A stretch of 45,087 nt of DNA from Anaerolineales bacterium UBA2232 (GTDB lineage Bacteria; Chloroflexota; Anaerolineae; UBA2200), in the NCBI GenBank assembly GCA_002348045.1, contig DDYO01000186.1:1-45087 (forward strand). The letters run 5' to 3'. A program made the translations under genes and the position numbers. The notes below the pieces were generated by a model. That model was not told the DNA's origin. It did not search any database and worked only from the letters and a program-made list of their open reading frames with translations. The first letter of the stretch is position 1. The number at the start of each line of letters is the position of its first letter. This document shows, piece by piece, positions 1 through 7,201 of the stretch.

Positions 1-52
1 CGAGCGCGTCCTAAGTGCTGCGTCGGGGGTTCGATTCCCTCCAGGGGCGCCA
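1..52 (+). tRNA. tRNA-Arg (anticodon CCT), 3' part
   Basis: The window begins inside a tRNA. The anticodon stem is 3-7 with 15-19 (AGCGC/GTGCT), the loop is 8-14 with anticodon CCT at 10-12, the variable loop is 20-24, the T stem is 25-29 with 37-41 around TTCGATT, the acceptor 3' strand is 42-48, the discriminator is G49 and CCA is encoded at 50-52. CCT reads AGG, so Arg. The D arm and 5' acceptor strand lie upstream of the window. Position 32 of the tRNA is G, which is unusual. Confidence 0.88.
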
Positions 53-69
53 TCCGGTGTGTTTCGTGG

Positions 70-104
70 ACTGCGCCGCACTAAGAGAGTGCGGCGCAGT
101 TTCG
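70..104 (+). terminator. terminator after tRNA-Arg
   Basis: A perfect 13-bp stem (70-82 with 88-100) closes a 5-nt loop and is followed by a short T stretch. It lies 17 nt after the tRNA CCA end, where a tRNA transcript would be released. Confidence 0.75.
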
Positions 105-237
105 CTGCCGCAGGTTCTCGTTTGTGGTACACTAATGCCATGGAATTCTATCCATGGGACCACGTCGCGGGCGATCACGGGAGAAAGCAAGAGGACCCCG
201 GGGACTTTCCCCTGGGGTCCTCTTCTATCCGGTCAGA
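105..237. other. intergenic stretch with displaced terminator hairpin
   Basis: I see no convincing gene here. At 189-224 there is a strong hairpin (AAGAGGACCCC with GGGGTCCTCTT, inner GGGG/CCCC). Read on the minus strand it is followed by a T-rich run. It is clearly related to the terminator at 11141-11168 that follows the transketolase-like gene. A CCATGG...CCATGG inverted pair sits near 139-158. Confidence 0.6.
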
Positions 238-339
238 CTACTTGGCCGCGTCCAGGTCGGCGACCAGCCGTACCTTTCCCACCTGATTGATCAGTATCGC
301 GCGAATCAGAAATCGCGCCCCCAGCGTGCCCTCACGGGT
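238..339 (-). pseudogene. displaced 3' end similar to the transketolase-like gene
   Basis: The minus frame ending at TAG (238-240) encodes about 33 codons ending in VADLDAAK, with no start. The last codons (238-258) are identical over 21 bp to the end of the transketolase-like gene at 11186-11206, and both are followed by a related GGACCCC hairpin. Further upstream the two sequences diverge. It could be an attachment-site-like duplicate of the gene end. It could also be the frameshifted tail of the neighbouring 332-733 gene, whose frame stops at 332. I cannot decide between these. Confidence 0.45.
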
Positions 340-733
340 TCATAATCACACGATAGGATACGTAGAGATCCGTGACCTGCGCCAGGGCCAGGGGATCACT
401 TCGAGCCAGCAGAGTGATGATCTCATCTTGTCGAGCGAACAGCGGCTGCACTGCCTCTTTTTGCGCTGACGAGAGGACCGAAGCGGTCCCGCTGTCGGTC
501 TCTGCCCGCAGGGAAGAGAAGAACTTGCTGAGCGCGTCACGGGCTGGCCCATAGTCGCCCCGCTGCACGTCCACTACTGCAGACGTGAGAGCGCTGTGGG
601 CCTGGGCAAGGTTCAGCTCGTGCGTTACCGTGGCGAGGCGATTGGAGACGTCACGATACTTGAACCACATGGGGCCAAAGCCGAGCATGAACACGACGGC
701 TAACAGGATAACAAATGTGACGAAGCGACTCAT
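332..733 (-). CDS. membrane-anchored hypothetical protein
   Basis: This 133-aa protein is not a family I recognise. Residues 5-24 form one hydrophobic segment (signal anchor). The rest is a soluble, mostly helical domain (about 30-125) rich in Ala, Leu and Gln, probably a small extracytoplasmic coiled-coil-like domain. An AGGAGG ribosome site lies 7-8 nt before the ATG. A perfect AGCTCT/AGAGCT hairpin (751-766) sits just upstream of that site, between this gene and the YggT-like gene, and could be a weak terminator or operator. The frame stops at 332, and an open frame continues shifted to 238, so the true C-terminus may differ if there is a frameshift near 335. Confidence 0.65.
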   Translation of the reverse strand: MSRFVTFVILLAVVFMLGFGPMWFKYRDVSNRLATVTHELNLAQAHSALTSAVVDVQRGDYGPARDALSKFFSSLRAETDSGTASVLSSAQKEAVQPLFARQDEIITLLARSDPLALAQVTDLYVSYRVIMNP

Positions 734-871
734 CGCGAAACCTCCTATATAGCTCTATGCAGAGCTTTGATTGCGGTACCCCATCGCGCAGACAGCAACT
801 GCTGGGCGCCGAATCAGCGGATGCTTAACCCGGCCCCAAGTCAGATGCCACCTGAAAGCGAAACGCGCCGG

Positions 872-1384
872 TCAGTTTCTAGAGACCGTATGGGTTGTGT
901 GCTCGGTCCCCGCGGTAGCGGCGCCAGCGGACGGTGTCTGCTCACGCACCGATCGCGTGACCGTGCGAGCGCTTGGGCGATCGGCAGCGACTCGGAGCAC
1001 GCGGACGATTATCCAGAACAGCAGCGCGTAGACCCCCATGGCAATGAGCGTCGTCACTTCGAGGGATGCTCCACCGGATGCCGGCGTTCCCACCAGTGCC
1101 GTGAACGGCGCCAGGAACGGTCCCGTAATCCCATACATGAAGGCGGCAAAGCCGCTCTTGGGATTGGCTGCGATGAGCTTGAGCACGAAGCGGAGACCCA
1201 GCGAAATCTCCAGCAGGCTCAGAACGGTCCAGATGATGTTTGTAACCCGCAGCAGAGCCAGACGCCCTTCTGCCGCAACATCGCGCGTCACCTGCTCGCT
1301 GCTGGCGTACCCAGGTTGTTGAGTGACCACCGTTTCTTCTCGGCGATCCACAGCTACCTCATTGATCGGTCGATTCTCAGACAT
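872..1384 (-). CDS. YggT-family membrane protein
   Basis: This is a 170-aa integral membrane protein. After a polar N-terminal segment of about 50 residues come two hydrophobic regions of the YggT/Ycf19 type, with an LEISLGLRFVLKLI-like first helix, an NPKSGF turn and an FLAPFTALVG segment, then a further helix and a polar Thr/Arg-rich tail. YggT proteins are small membrane proteins tied to envelope or cell-division functions, with no defined activity. I chose the ATG at 1384 because AAAGGAG lies 7 nt upstream. The frame is open further upstream to 1492, but that extension lacks such a site and overlaps the space before GlsB. Confidence 0.75.
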   Translation of the reverse strand: MSENRPINEVAVDRREETVVTQQPGYASSEQVTRDVAAEGRLALLRVTNIIWTVLSLLEISLGLRFVLKLIAANPKSGFAAFMYGITGPFLAPFTALVGTPASGGASLEVTTLIAMGVYALLFWIIVRVLRVAADRPSARTVTRSVREQTPSAGAATAGTEHTTHTVSRN

Positions 1385-1525
1385 GATGGCTCCTTTTATC
1401 TCCTGTATCCAGGCCGTGTAGTGTGAGACCGTTAAAGGTCCCCTGCCTGGGGGGATGGCATGGATGACCATCAGCAGGATGCTGGTGGTCATCCACTAGT
1501 CTGTCTTCCCAGGATGGCGCCTTGC

Positions 1526-1774
1526 TCAGGCGCGTCGGACTGTCCTGGCCAGGAACACCAGCACGACGCCGCCAATGAAGGCCACGAGGATATCCGTCAC
1601 CATCCCACTGGATCGGATGCCCAGGGGCCCCATCAACCACCCGCCGATGAAACCTCCGATCACTCCGATGACAATGTCTCCCACCACCCCATAGCCGGAC
1701 CCTTTCATAAAGTTGCCGGTCAACCAGCCAGCAATTCCTCCAACGATCAACCAGTACAACAAGTTACTAGGCAT
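1526..1774 (-). CDS. GlsB/YeaQ/YmgE family stress membrane protein (copy 1)
   Basis: This 82-aa protein has the family pattern of three glycine-rich membrane helices: GGIAGWLTGNFMKG, then GDIVIGVIGGFIGGWL, then a final hydrophobic helix ending in LARTVRR. The family is often called transglycosylase-associated and is induced by general stress, but its biochemical role is unknown. It is the first of three paralogues in the window. It is nearly identical to the copy at 5530-5778 and more distant from 10588-10839. Downstream of it (lower coordinates) is the YggT-like gene, and upstream is CsbD copy 1. A GGAGA ribosome site precedes the ATG. Confidence 0.9.
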   Translation of the reverse strand: MPSNLLYWLIVGGIAGWLTGNFMKGSGYGVVGDIVIGVIGGFIGGWLMGPLGIRSSGMVTDILVAFIGGVVLVFLARTVRRA

Positions 1775-1870
1775 TCTCTCGTCTCCTTCTCTCTCTTTAG
1801 GTACTTGAACCTATGATCCCTCATGTCGGCAAGACCATGTGGGTGGTGCCGACCCAATCATGCCGCCCCT

Positions 1871-1937
1871 GGCGCTCCCAGATGCTCAGCGCCGCTTCGC
1901 CAGGCAGGGCGGCACAAGCCTCGGCTGCAGCCCGCCC
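1871..1937 (-). repeat. conserved two-hairpin spacer after CsbD copy 1
   Basis: The spacer between CsbD and GlsB contains GGCGCT (1871-1876) pairing with AGCGCC (1888-1893), and GGGCGG (1907-1912) pairing with CCGCCC (1932-1937) across a 19-nt loop. The second stem recurs with the same 19-nt loop at 5911-5941 and 6695-6725. The first recurs at 6638-6660. It lies in the 3' untranslated region of CsbD and has no T-run. Confidence 0.6.
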
Positions 1938-1963
1938 AGTGGCGAACTCATGATGTGGCTCTA

Positions 1964-2170
1964 CTAGTCGAGCTTGGCCTCTTTCAGCCGCCGGTTGAAT
2001 TCCTCTTCCGCGTGCTCTTTGGTGTAGCCGTACTTCTGCTGGAGCAGGCCAACGACCTGCTCGGCCTTGCCGCCCGCCTCATCCAGTTCGTCATCGGTGA
2101 GTTTTCCCCACCACTCTTTGACCTGACCCCGCATTTCCTTCCACTTGCCTTCCAGTACATCCTTGTTCAT
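1964..2170 (-). CDS. CsbD family stress protein (copy 1)
   Basis: This is a 68-aa soluble, highly charged protein with the CsbD signature: MNKDVLEGKWKEMRGQVKEW at the N-terminus, then WGKLTDDELDEAGGKAEQVVG, then a charged C-terminus with YGYTKEHAEEEFNRRL. CsbD proteins accumulate in the general stress response and form small helical bundles of unknown function. The ATG at 2170 has AGGAGG 7-8 nt upstream. The longer open frame to 2221 is not supported. It belongs to a GlsB-spacer-CsbD module repeated in degenerate form at 5.5-6.1 kb and 6.6-7.0 kb. Confidence 0.92.
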   Translation of the reverse strand: MNKDVLEGKWKEMRGQVKEWWGKLTDDELDEAGGKAEQVVGLLQQKYGYTKEHAEEEFNRRLKEAKLD

Positions 2171-2556
2171 GGTATGCTCCTCCTGGATCCTCGGGACAGT
2201 CAGCCGCTTTCCCCGATACAACCATCATACCAGCCCCTCCGTTGCTTGCCATCGGGAGAAAGGCCGATCTTGAGCTACACAAAAAGAGACCGCGGTGAGG
2301 TGGTCTCGGATGGCTATCGTCTGCATGGGCTACTACTCAAGTCGTAGGCGGTGGGATCTAAAGACGGCCAAGATCAACCATTATGCGCCGACGTGGGGCC
2401 GCTCTTCGCCTGGTTCCGCGTGGTGCCCTCCCGCTGCCGCGCTCTTGAGGAATTGCCTGACCGGATTGCCGATTGTCTGCTCGCGACCGCGGTACCGGCT
2501 CGTACCACTCACCGCGCCCACACTCTGATCATCCGCAGTCAGAACTACGAACAGCA
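2171..2556. other. intergenic region with terminator and duplicated remnant
   Basis: There is no gene in these 386 nt. It resembles 6959-7230 in order: CsbD ribosome site, a CCATCGGGAGAA block, an A5 run with a GACC hairpin, ACTCAAGTCGTAGGCG, then a minus-strand tail encoding TSAHNG-stop near 2373-2400. That matches the TSPAHNG end of the response regulator at 7202. The rest of the regulator is gone or unrecognisable. Confidence 0.55.
2281..2307 (-). terminator. terminator downstream of RNB gene
   Basis: On the minus strand GAGACCAC (2307-2300) pairs with GCGGTCTC (2293-2286), with one G-T wobble and a 6-nt loop, and is followed by five T (2285-2281). It is a homologue of the terminator at 7113-7136. 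Confidence 0.65.
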
Positions 2557-4041
2557 CTAGTGCCTTACTGGATTGACCTGACGGAAATCGATGTATCCCT
2601 TTTCCACATCCACAGCTATCAGTTGCACGCGAATTCGGTCGCCGACATCAACCCCGTCGAAGCCCTGGACCAGCTTTCCTTCGACAGGCATACTGAGAAG
2701 GCGCACCCATGTGCCTTTGGAGGAAGCGCCGGTGGCCATGGCCTCAAACTGCTCGCCAATCCTCAGTTCAAGGAGAAGAGCGGCAGCAGACTTCTCAACC
2801 TGCCGCTCGACTTTGTTGGCGGCATCTTCTTGTTTTGTACAATGCCTGGCAAGATCCTCCAGTCCATCATTGCTATATGGCGAGGATCGCCCTTCCAGGG
2901 CGGCTTTTAATAGCCGCTGTGTGATCAAGTCCGGATACCGGCGGTTGGGGGCTGTGGAATGGGTATAGTCCCTGATCGCAAGACCAAAATGCCCAGGACC
3001 AGCCCTGCCTGGAGTCTCTGCAACGTATTCACCGGATCCCAGGAGCTTGATGATGGCGAGGGACAGATCGGGGAATCCAAGTGGATCGGCCGCCTTCTCC
3101 CTTGACAGAAACTCATCCAGCGCCCTGGGGTCTGGCTCCTGAGAAAGCTTGAACCCGTGTTCCCCGGCAATCACGACAATCCGATCCCATCGTTTCGGCG
3201 TGCGCACCACGCGACGGATGGAGGGGAATCCTTCTGACAACAGATACCGTGCGGTCACGCCGTTTGCTGCGATCATGAAATCCTCAATGAGCTCCTTTGC
3301 GCGGTTCGCTCTTTCCACTTGGAGATCACGGATTTCGTCGCCGTCAAATACCGGCCTCGCCTCAATGGTCTCTAAAGTGAGCGCTCCGAGGCCCCTCCGG
3401 ACATTCTTCATGCTTTGGGCTATCCTGTCCTGCGCGCGCAGATTCTCGGCAAGCCCTTTGGTCACCGCCACCGCCTCGGGCGCAGCTCCGTTCCCTTCCA
3501 ACCATGCCGCAACACTGTTGTACGCGAGCTTTGCATGATTACGAACGGAGGCTCGATAAATGTCAGATTCCTGAAGCGACCCGTCCGCGCCGACTACCAT
3601 CTCAACGACAACGGACAGGCGATCCTCATTGAGATTCAGCGATGTGAGATTGGAGGAAAGCTTGTCTGGAAGCATGGAGAACACCCTGGCAGCCGTATAG
3701 ACGGAGGTGGTATTGCGCCGAGCGTGATCGTCAATGGCTGATGCCCTTCTCACCAGCGAGTCCACATCAGCCACGGCGACACGAATCCTTACTTTGTCTC
3801 CTGGCATTGTCTCGGAAACGGTCAGCTGATCCAGGTCTTCGGAGTCGTCGTTATCAATGGAAGCCCACAGGAGACCCCTGAGGTCATGAATTGACTCACC
3901 ACTCGTTGCTGCAGGGGACTGAATCTTGGCAAGTTCTGCGACTGCTTGAGCAGAAAAGTCAGGGAGCAATCCTCGCGAGAGCATCGCCCTGCGGGCGATG
4001 CTCTGCAAGATCACACGATGTTGTCTATCGTGCGCATTCAT
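2557..4041 (-). CDS. RNB-domain 3'-5' exoribonuclease (RNase II/R type)
   Basis: This 494-aa protein is mainly one RNB catalytic domain (about 50-400) with a short S1-like C-terminus (about 430-490). It lacks the two N-terminal cold-shock domains of full RNase II or R. The metal-binding signature is SIDNDDSEDLDQL (61-73), with D63, D69 and D71 present and Q72 where E. coli RNase II has its last Asp. RVAVADVDSLV and HFGLAIRDYTHSTAPNRRYP, the Arg-rich conserved block, follow. It should degrade RNA from the 3' end in the cytoplasm. GGGGAG precedes the ATG. The gene stands alone between the rhomboid gene and the CsbD module. Confidence 0.88.
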   Translation of the reverse strand: MNAHDRQHRVILQSIARRAMLSRGLLPDFSAQAVAELAKIQSPAATSGESIHDLRGLLWASIDNDDSEDLDQLTVSETMPGDKVRIRVAVADVDSLVRRASAIDDHARRNTTSVYTAARVFSMLPDKLSSNLTSLNLNEDRLSVVVEMVVGADGSLQESDIYRASVRNHAKLAYNSVAAWLEGNGAAPEAVAVTKGLAENLRAQDRIAQSMKNVRRGLGALTLETIEARPVFDGDEIRDLQVERANRAKELIEDFMIAANGVTARYLLSEGFPSIRRVVRTPKRWDRIVVIAGEHGFKLSQEPDPRALDEFLSREKAADPLGFPDLSLAIIKLLGSGEYVAETPGRAGPGHFGLAIRDYTHSTAPNRRYPDLITQRLLKAALEGRSSPYSNDGLEDLARHCTKQEDAANKVERQVEKSAAALLLELRIGEQFEAMATGASSKGTWVRLLSMPVEGKLVQGFDGVDVGDRIRVQLIAVDVEKGYIDFRQVNPVRH

Positions 4042-4103
4042 GGCATGTACTTCTCCCCTTGTTGGACGGCTTGTTCTCGAAAACTTGGGTGACTTGGCCT
4101 CGC

Positions 4104-4742
4104 CTATGCCCGTCGCCCGCCGCGAAACAAGAAGGTCAATATGAACCCGGCGAGAAATCCACCGATGTGTGCCATGTAAGCCACGCCGCCTGCCTGCGCC
4201 GCGTCAGTAATCGAACCAATGCCGCTAAAGAGCTGCAGGACAAACCAGAGCCCAATGACAATCAACGCCGGCACTTGGATCACCTGTTGGCCCTGCAACA
4301 CCCTGACCTTTCCCTGGGGGAACATCAAGATGTAGGCGCCGAGCACGCCGGCAATGGCTCCCGATGCTCCCAGATTCGGCACGTTGGATGTGGCGTCAAA
4401 CACCAACTGTGCGAAGATTGCTGCTATGCCGCAGAGCAAGTAGAAGGCCAGGAACTTGAGGCGGCCAAAGCGGTCTTCCACATTATCGCCAAAGATCCAC
4501 AGGTAGAGCATGTTGCCCAAGAGGTGAGCCACCCCGGCGTGCATGAACATGGAGGTAAAGATCGTCAGGAAATCAGTGTCGGGATAGGCAAGGAAACGGC
4601 GGGGAACGAAGGCCCACTGCTGGATAAAGGCCTCACCGCCACTGAGCTCTAGGAAAAAGAAGATCAGGTTCAGGGCGATCAGGGCATAGGTGACTAGCGG
4701 AGCAGTCCTGCGGCCGGTATTATCATCACCGATTGGAAACAT
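4104..4742 (-). CDS. rhomboid-family intramembrane serine protease
   Basis: This 212-aa protein has six predicted membrane helices. The catalytic dyad is visible: Ser127 in GASGAIAG and His192 in AHIGGFLAG. HAGVAHLLGNM (68-78) supplies the conserved His and Asn that line the active site, and the WAFVPRRFL loop is also typical. Rhomboids cleave membrane-spanning substrates within the bilayer. The substrate cannot be inferred. It lies 62 nt upstream of the RNB gene on the same strand, and the two could be co-transcribed. Confidence 0.92.
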   Translation of the reverse strand: MFPIGDDNTGRRTAPLVTYALIALNLIFFFLELSGGEAFIQQWAFVPRRFLAYPDTDFLTIFTSMFMHAGVAHLLGNMLYLWIFGDNVEDRFGRLKFLAFYLLCGIAAIFAQLVFDATSNVPNLGASGAIAGVLGAYILMFPQGKVRVLQGQQVIQVPALIVIGLWFVLQLFSGIGSITDAAQAGGVAYMAHIGGFLAGFILTFLFRGGRRA

Positions 4743-4993
4743 AACGGGTTCCTCCTGCTACTCTCGTTGGATGCGTCACACATTCACTTCAGAATTGCCC
4801 AGGGTGGTTCGCATGGAAAGCGGTTCACAGTCGCCCCCCCTCTTCGTGCGACTGGGCGAGCAACACCACACCCCAAGCCGAGTCGCTTTGCGCAGCCGGG
4901 CAGCCCTCAACATGGGAAGCGGTGTGCAGAACCGACCCCGGACACCCTCAACAGGGACATGCCCGGGGGGTCCACACGGCCGCTAGAACCCGA

Positions 4994-5431
4994 TTACTTG
5001 GCTTTCGATTGCGAGATATCCTTGACCAATTCAGCGGTCTTCTCCGCCTGGTCAACGCGCGTCGCAACATCTGCCTGGGCGATCATCCCCACTAGCCCGC
5101 CGTCTTTGTCAACGACTGGAATCCGCCGCAGTTGATGCTCAGACATCGCATCCAGCGCCTTCTGCAGCTTGTCGCCGGCCTGGCAGGTCACGACCTTTCG
5201 GGTCATCACCTCTTCTGCTGTCGTGGATTTGCAGTCAAGCCCCTTGGCCACGATTCTTAGAGCCAGGTCTCGATCGGTCACCATGCCGACCAGCTTCTTG
5301 GTTTCCTTACTGTCGATAATGGGAACCGAGCCGATATCCTTGCTCTTCATTAATCGCGCCACCTTTGCCACCTTGTCACTTGGCAAGGCACTTGCCGGCT
5401 TCTTTGTCATCAAATCACTACATTTCTTCAT
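4994..5431 (-). CDS. tandem CBS-domain protein
   Basis: This 145-aa protein consists of two CBS domains. The first (about 8-65) contains the segment IGSVPIIDS followed by LVGMVTDRDLALR. The second (about 75-128) contains RRIPVVDKDGGLVGMIAQAD. A short Lys-rich helix follows. Stand-alone CBS pairs bind adenosine nucleotides and act as energy or stress sensors, and the partner here is unknown. The start at 5431 has AAAAGGGG upstream. The longer open frame to 5644 runs into the GlsB gene and is an artefact. It is probably co-transcribed with GlsB copy 2, which ends 98 nt before it. Confidence 0.9.
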   Translation of the reverse strand: MKKCSDLMTKKPASALPSDKVAKVARLMKSKDIGSVPIIDSKETKKLVGMVTDRDLALRIVAKGLDCKSTTAEEVMTRKVVTCQAGDKLQKALDAMSEHQLRRIPVVDKDGGLVGMIAQADVATRVDQAEKTAELVKDISQSKAK

Positions 5432-5529
5432 GGAAATCCCCTTTTCAAGTTCGTATTGGGTTCTCAGCCCCCGGCCGGCCCACCTGCCACCCTCAGCGGC
5501 AGCCTTTCGCCCTACTACTGGCCTACTGC

Positions 5530-5778
5530 TCAGGCGTGTCGAATTGTCCTGGCCAGGAACACCAGCACGACACCGCCAATGAAGGCCACTACGATGTCCA
5601 TCACCATCCCACTGGATCGGATGCCCAGGGGTCCCATCAACCATCCGCCGATGACACCGCCGACTAATCCGATGACGATGTCTCCCACGACCCCATAGCC
5701 GCGCCCTTTCATAAAGTTGCCGGTCAACCAGCCAGCAATTCCTCCAACGATCAACCAGTACAACATGTTGCTAGGCAT
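5530..5778 (-). CDS. GlsB/YeaQ/YmgE family stress membrane protein (copy 2)
   Basis: This 82-aa protein is nearly identical to the copy at 1526-1774: same MPSN start, GGIAGWLTGNFMKG, GDIVIGLVGG and LARTIRHA end. It has three glycine-rich membrane helices. The high DNA identity between the copies points to recent duplication. Upstream lies the conserved spacer and a broken CsbD, so this is module copy 2. A GGAGCAAAAAGA ribosome site precedes the ATG. Confidence 0.9.
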   Translation of the reverse strand: MPSNMLYWLIVGGIAGWLTGNFMKGRGYGVVGDIVIGLVGGVIGGWLMGPLGIRSSGMVMDIVVAFIGGVVLVFLARTIRHA

Positions 5779-6139
5779 TCTTTTTGCTCCTTTTTCTCGT
5801 GCAATTGTCTATGTTCACGGACCGCCGTGTCGCTTGGACCACTCGCGTGGTTCCCGATGCAATGCTGTCTTCCTGCCCCTGCCATATCTTTGCCGTTGCC
5901 ACGCCAGCCAGGGCGGCTCGATCATGGCCTGCAGCCCGCCCAGTGGCGGGTTCGCGATGGGGCCCTACTAGTCAAGCCTGGCCTCTTTCAGCCTCTGGTC
6001 GAATTCCCTTCTCCGTGTGCTATTTGGTGTAGCCGTACCTCCTTCGGCACCGACCGATAATCAGCTCGGCCTTGCCGCATAGACGTACCCGGCTTTCCCC
6101 TGAGATCGCTCTCGCCAGGCGAACCCACGGCGGTCAACC
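5779..6139. other. intergenic region of module copy 2
   Basis: It contains the conserved spacer hairpin (5911-5916 with 5936-5941) and a decayed CsbD (next entry). From about 6085 to 6139 I see nothing. Confidence 0.6.
5968..6085 (-). pseudogene. decayed CsbD (module copy 2)
   Basis: Aligned by eye with CsbD copy 1 (1964-2170), this stretch keeps the stop codon, the LxxAxLD-like 3' end, the GAATTC region, the YGYT region and the KAEQ region. It carries a +1 insertion just after GAATTC (6001-6006 area), substitutions including an in-frame stop, and no N-terminal half or start. It is a clear truncated and frameshifted relic. Confidence 0.75.
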
Positions 6140-6493
6140 TCAATGGCCTTGCATGGCATCCTTTGCGGCTTTTACGGCATTGGATGCGCGGTCCTTCTGC
6201 TCGTCGAGCATGTCCTGACCGTCTTGCTGCAGCTCATCAGCCTTGTCGCGCACGCCGTCGGTAATCTCGTGGGCTTTGTCCCGAACCTGTGCCACCGCGC
6301 CTTCGACCTTTTTGGCCGTCCGATCGCGCAGCTCAACGCCTTCCCGCCGGATGGAGGCTCGTGTCTCTTCCCCCGAGTGCGGCGCAAACAGCAGCACCGC
6401 CCCTGCGGTCACCAGACCCCCCAACAGTAGCCCGGTCAGAAATCCCCCCGAACGGTTGCCGCCGTAACCACGTTCCTGCTGATACTCGCTCAT
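6140..6493 (-). CDS. YtxH-like stress protein
   Basis: This 117-aa protein has a Tyr/Gly-rich N-terminus, one membrane helix (about 17-37) followed by the FAPHSGEETR motif typical of YtxH/gas-vesicle GvpP-like proteins, and then a long charged amphipathic helix (about 45-115) with repeats of the form VRDKAxExxDGVRDKADEL. YtxH belongs to the general stress regulon in Bacillus, and its activity is unknown. AGGAGA lies 8 nt before the ATG at 6493. The longer frame to 6547 is not supported. It lies between two CsbD-module copies. Confidence 0.85.
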   Translation of the reverse strand: MSEYQQERGYGGNRSGGFLTGLLLGGLVTAGAVLLFAPHSGEETRASIRREGVELRDRTAKKVEGAVAQVRDKAHEITDGVRDKADELQQDGQDMLDEQKDRASNAVKAAKDAMQGH

Positions 6494-6637
6494 TGTGTCT
6501 TCTCCTATGTATTTGATGACGTGCTGCTGACTCATCGTCTGATTCACGCCCCTCAGGTCGCCTGAATACGTTTGAGATTACGGATCCCCGTGCCAGTCAG
6601 ACCACCCGCGTGGCGCCCGATGCAATGTTGCCGCCCT

Positions 6638-6725
6638 GGCGCTCCCTGATGTTCAGCGCCGGTTTCCCGCAGGAAAAGGCCGCTGTGCCAGCCAGGGCGG
6701 CTCAAGCCTGGCATTCAGCCCGCCC
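6638..6725 (-). repeat. conserved two-hairpin spacer after CsbD copy 3
   Basis: GGCGCT (6638-6643) pairs with AGCGCC (6655-6660), and GGGCGG (6695-6700) pairs with CCGCCC (6720-6725) over a 19-nt loop. This is the same arrangement as at 1871-1937, in the 3' untranslated region of CsbD copy 3. Confidence 0.6.
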
Positions 6726-6748
6726 AATGGCGGACTGGGGATGCAGCT

Positions 6749-6958
6749 CTACATGTTGAGGTTAGGCTCTTTCATCCGCCGGTTGAATTCCTCTTCCGCA
6801 TACTCTCTAACGTAGCCATACCTTTGTTGGCGCCGGCCGACGATCTGCTCGGCCTTGCCGCCCGTTCGTTCCGAATCGTCATTGGTGAGTTTTCCCCACC
6901 ACTCTTTGACCTGACCCCGCGTTTCCTTCCACTTGCCTTCCAGTACATCCTTGTTCAT
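6749..6958 (-). CDS. CsbD family stress protein (copy 3)
   Basis: This 69-aa protein matches CsbD copy 1 through MNKDVLEGKWKE, RGQVKEWWGKLT, GGKAEQIVG and AEEEFNRRMKE. It has diverged in the middle (ERTGGKAEQIVGRRQQRYGYVREY) and ends in a different tail because the stop of copy 1 is lost. AGGAGG precedes the ATG. Unlike copies 1 and 2 it has YtxH rather than GlsB downstream. Confidence 0.88.
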   Translation of the reverse strand: MNKDVLEGKWKETRGQVKEWWGKLTNDDSERTGGKAEQIVGRRQQRYGYVREYAEEEFNRRMKEPNLNM

Positions 6959-7112
6959 GGGGTGCTCCTCCTGAATCCAAGGTGGCCCTCCGAGCTACAC
7001 GGGCCCACCGGACCATACAGCAGACGGGCGTTCAATCGCCTAGTCCGACACAACTAGTATATCAGCCACTTTGTTGCATGCCATCGGGAGAAGGATTGAT
7101 CTTGGGGCACAT

Positions 7113-7136
7113 AAAAAGACCGCCTCACGGCGGTCT
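7113..7136 (-). terminator. terminator of sensor kinase/regulator operon
   Basis: The minus-strand stem AGACCGCC/GGCGGTCT (7117-7124 with 7129-7136) has a 4-nt loop and is followed by T5 (7117-7113). It lies 66 nt after the regulator stop codon. Confidence 0.85.
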
Positions 7137-7201
7137 CGAATAGCTTTCGTTGGTGAAGCCTATGACTCAAGTCGTAGGCGATATCGTCGAAAGGCGAAAG
7201 A

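Noticed and set aside
767..1426. 219-aa plus-strand frame
   Set aside because: It is the mirror of the YggT-like gene and lacks a ribosome site and protein-like composition.
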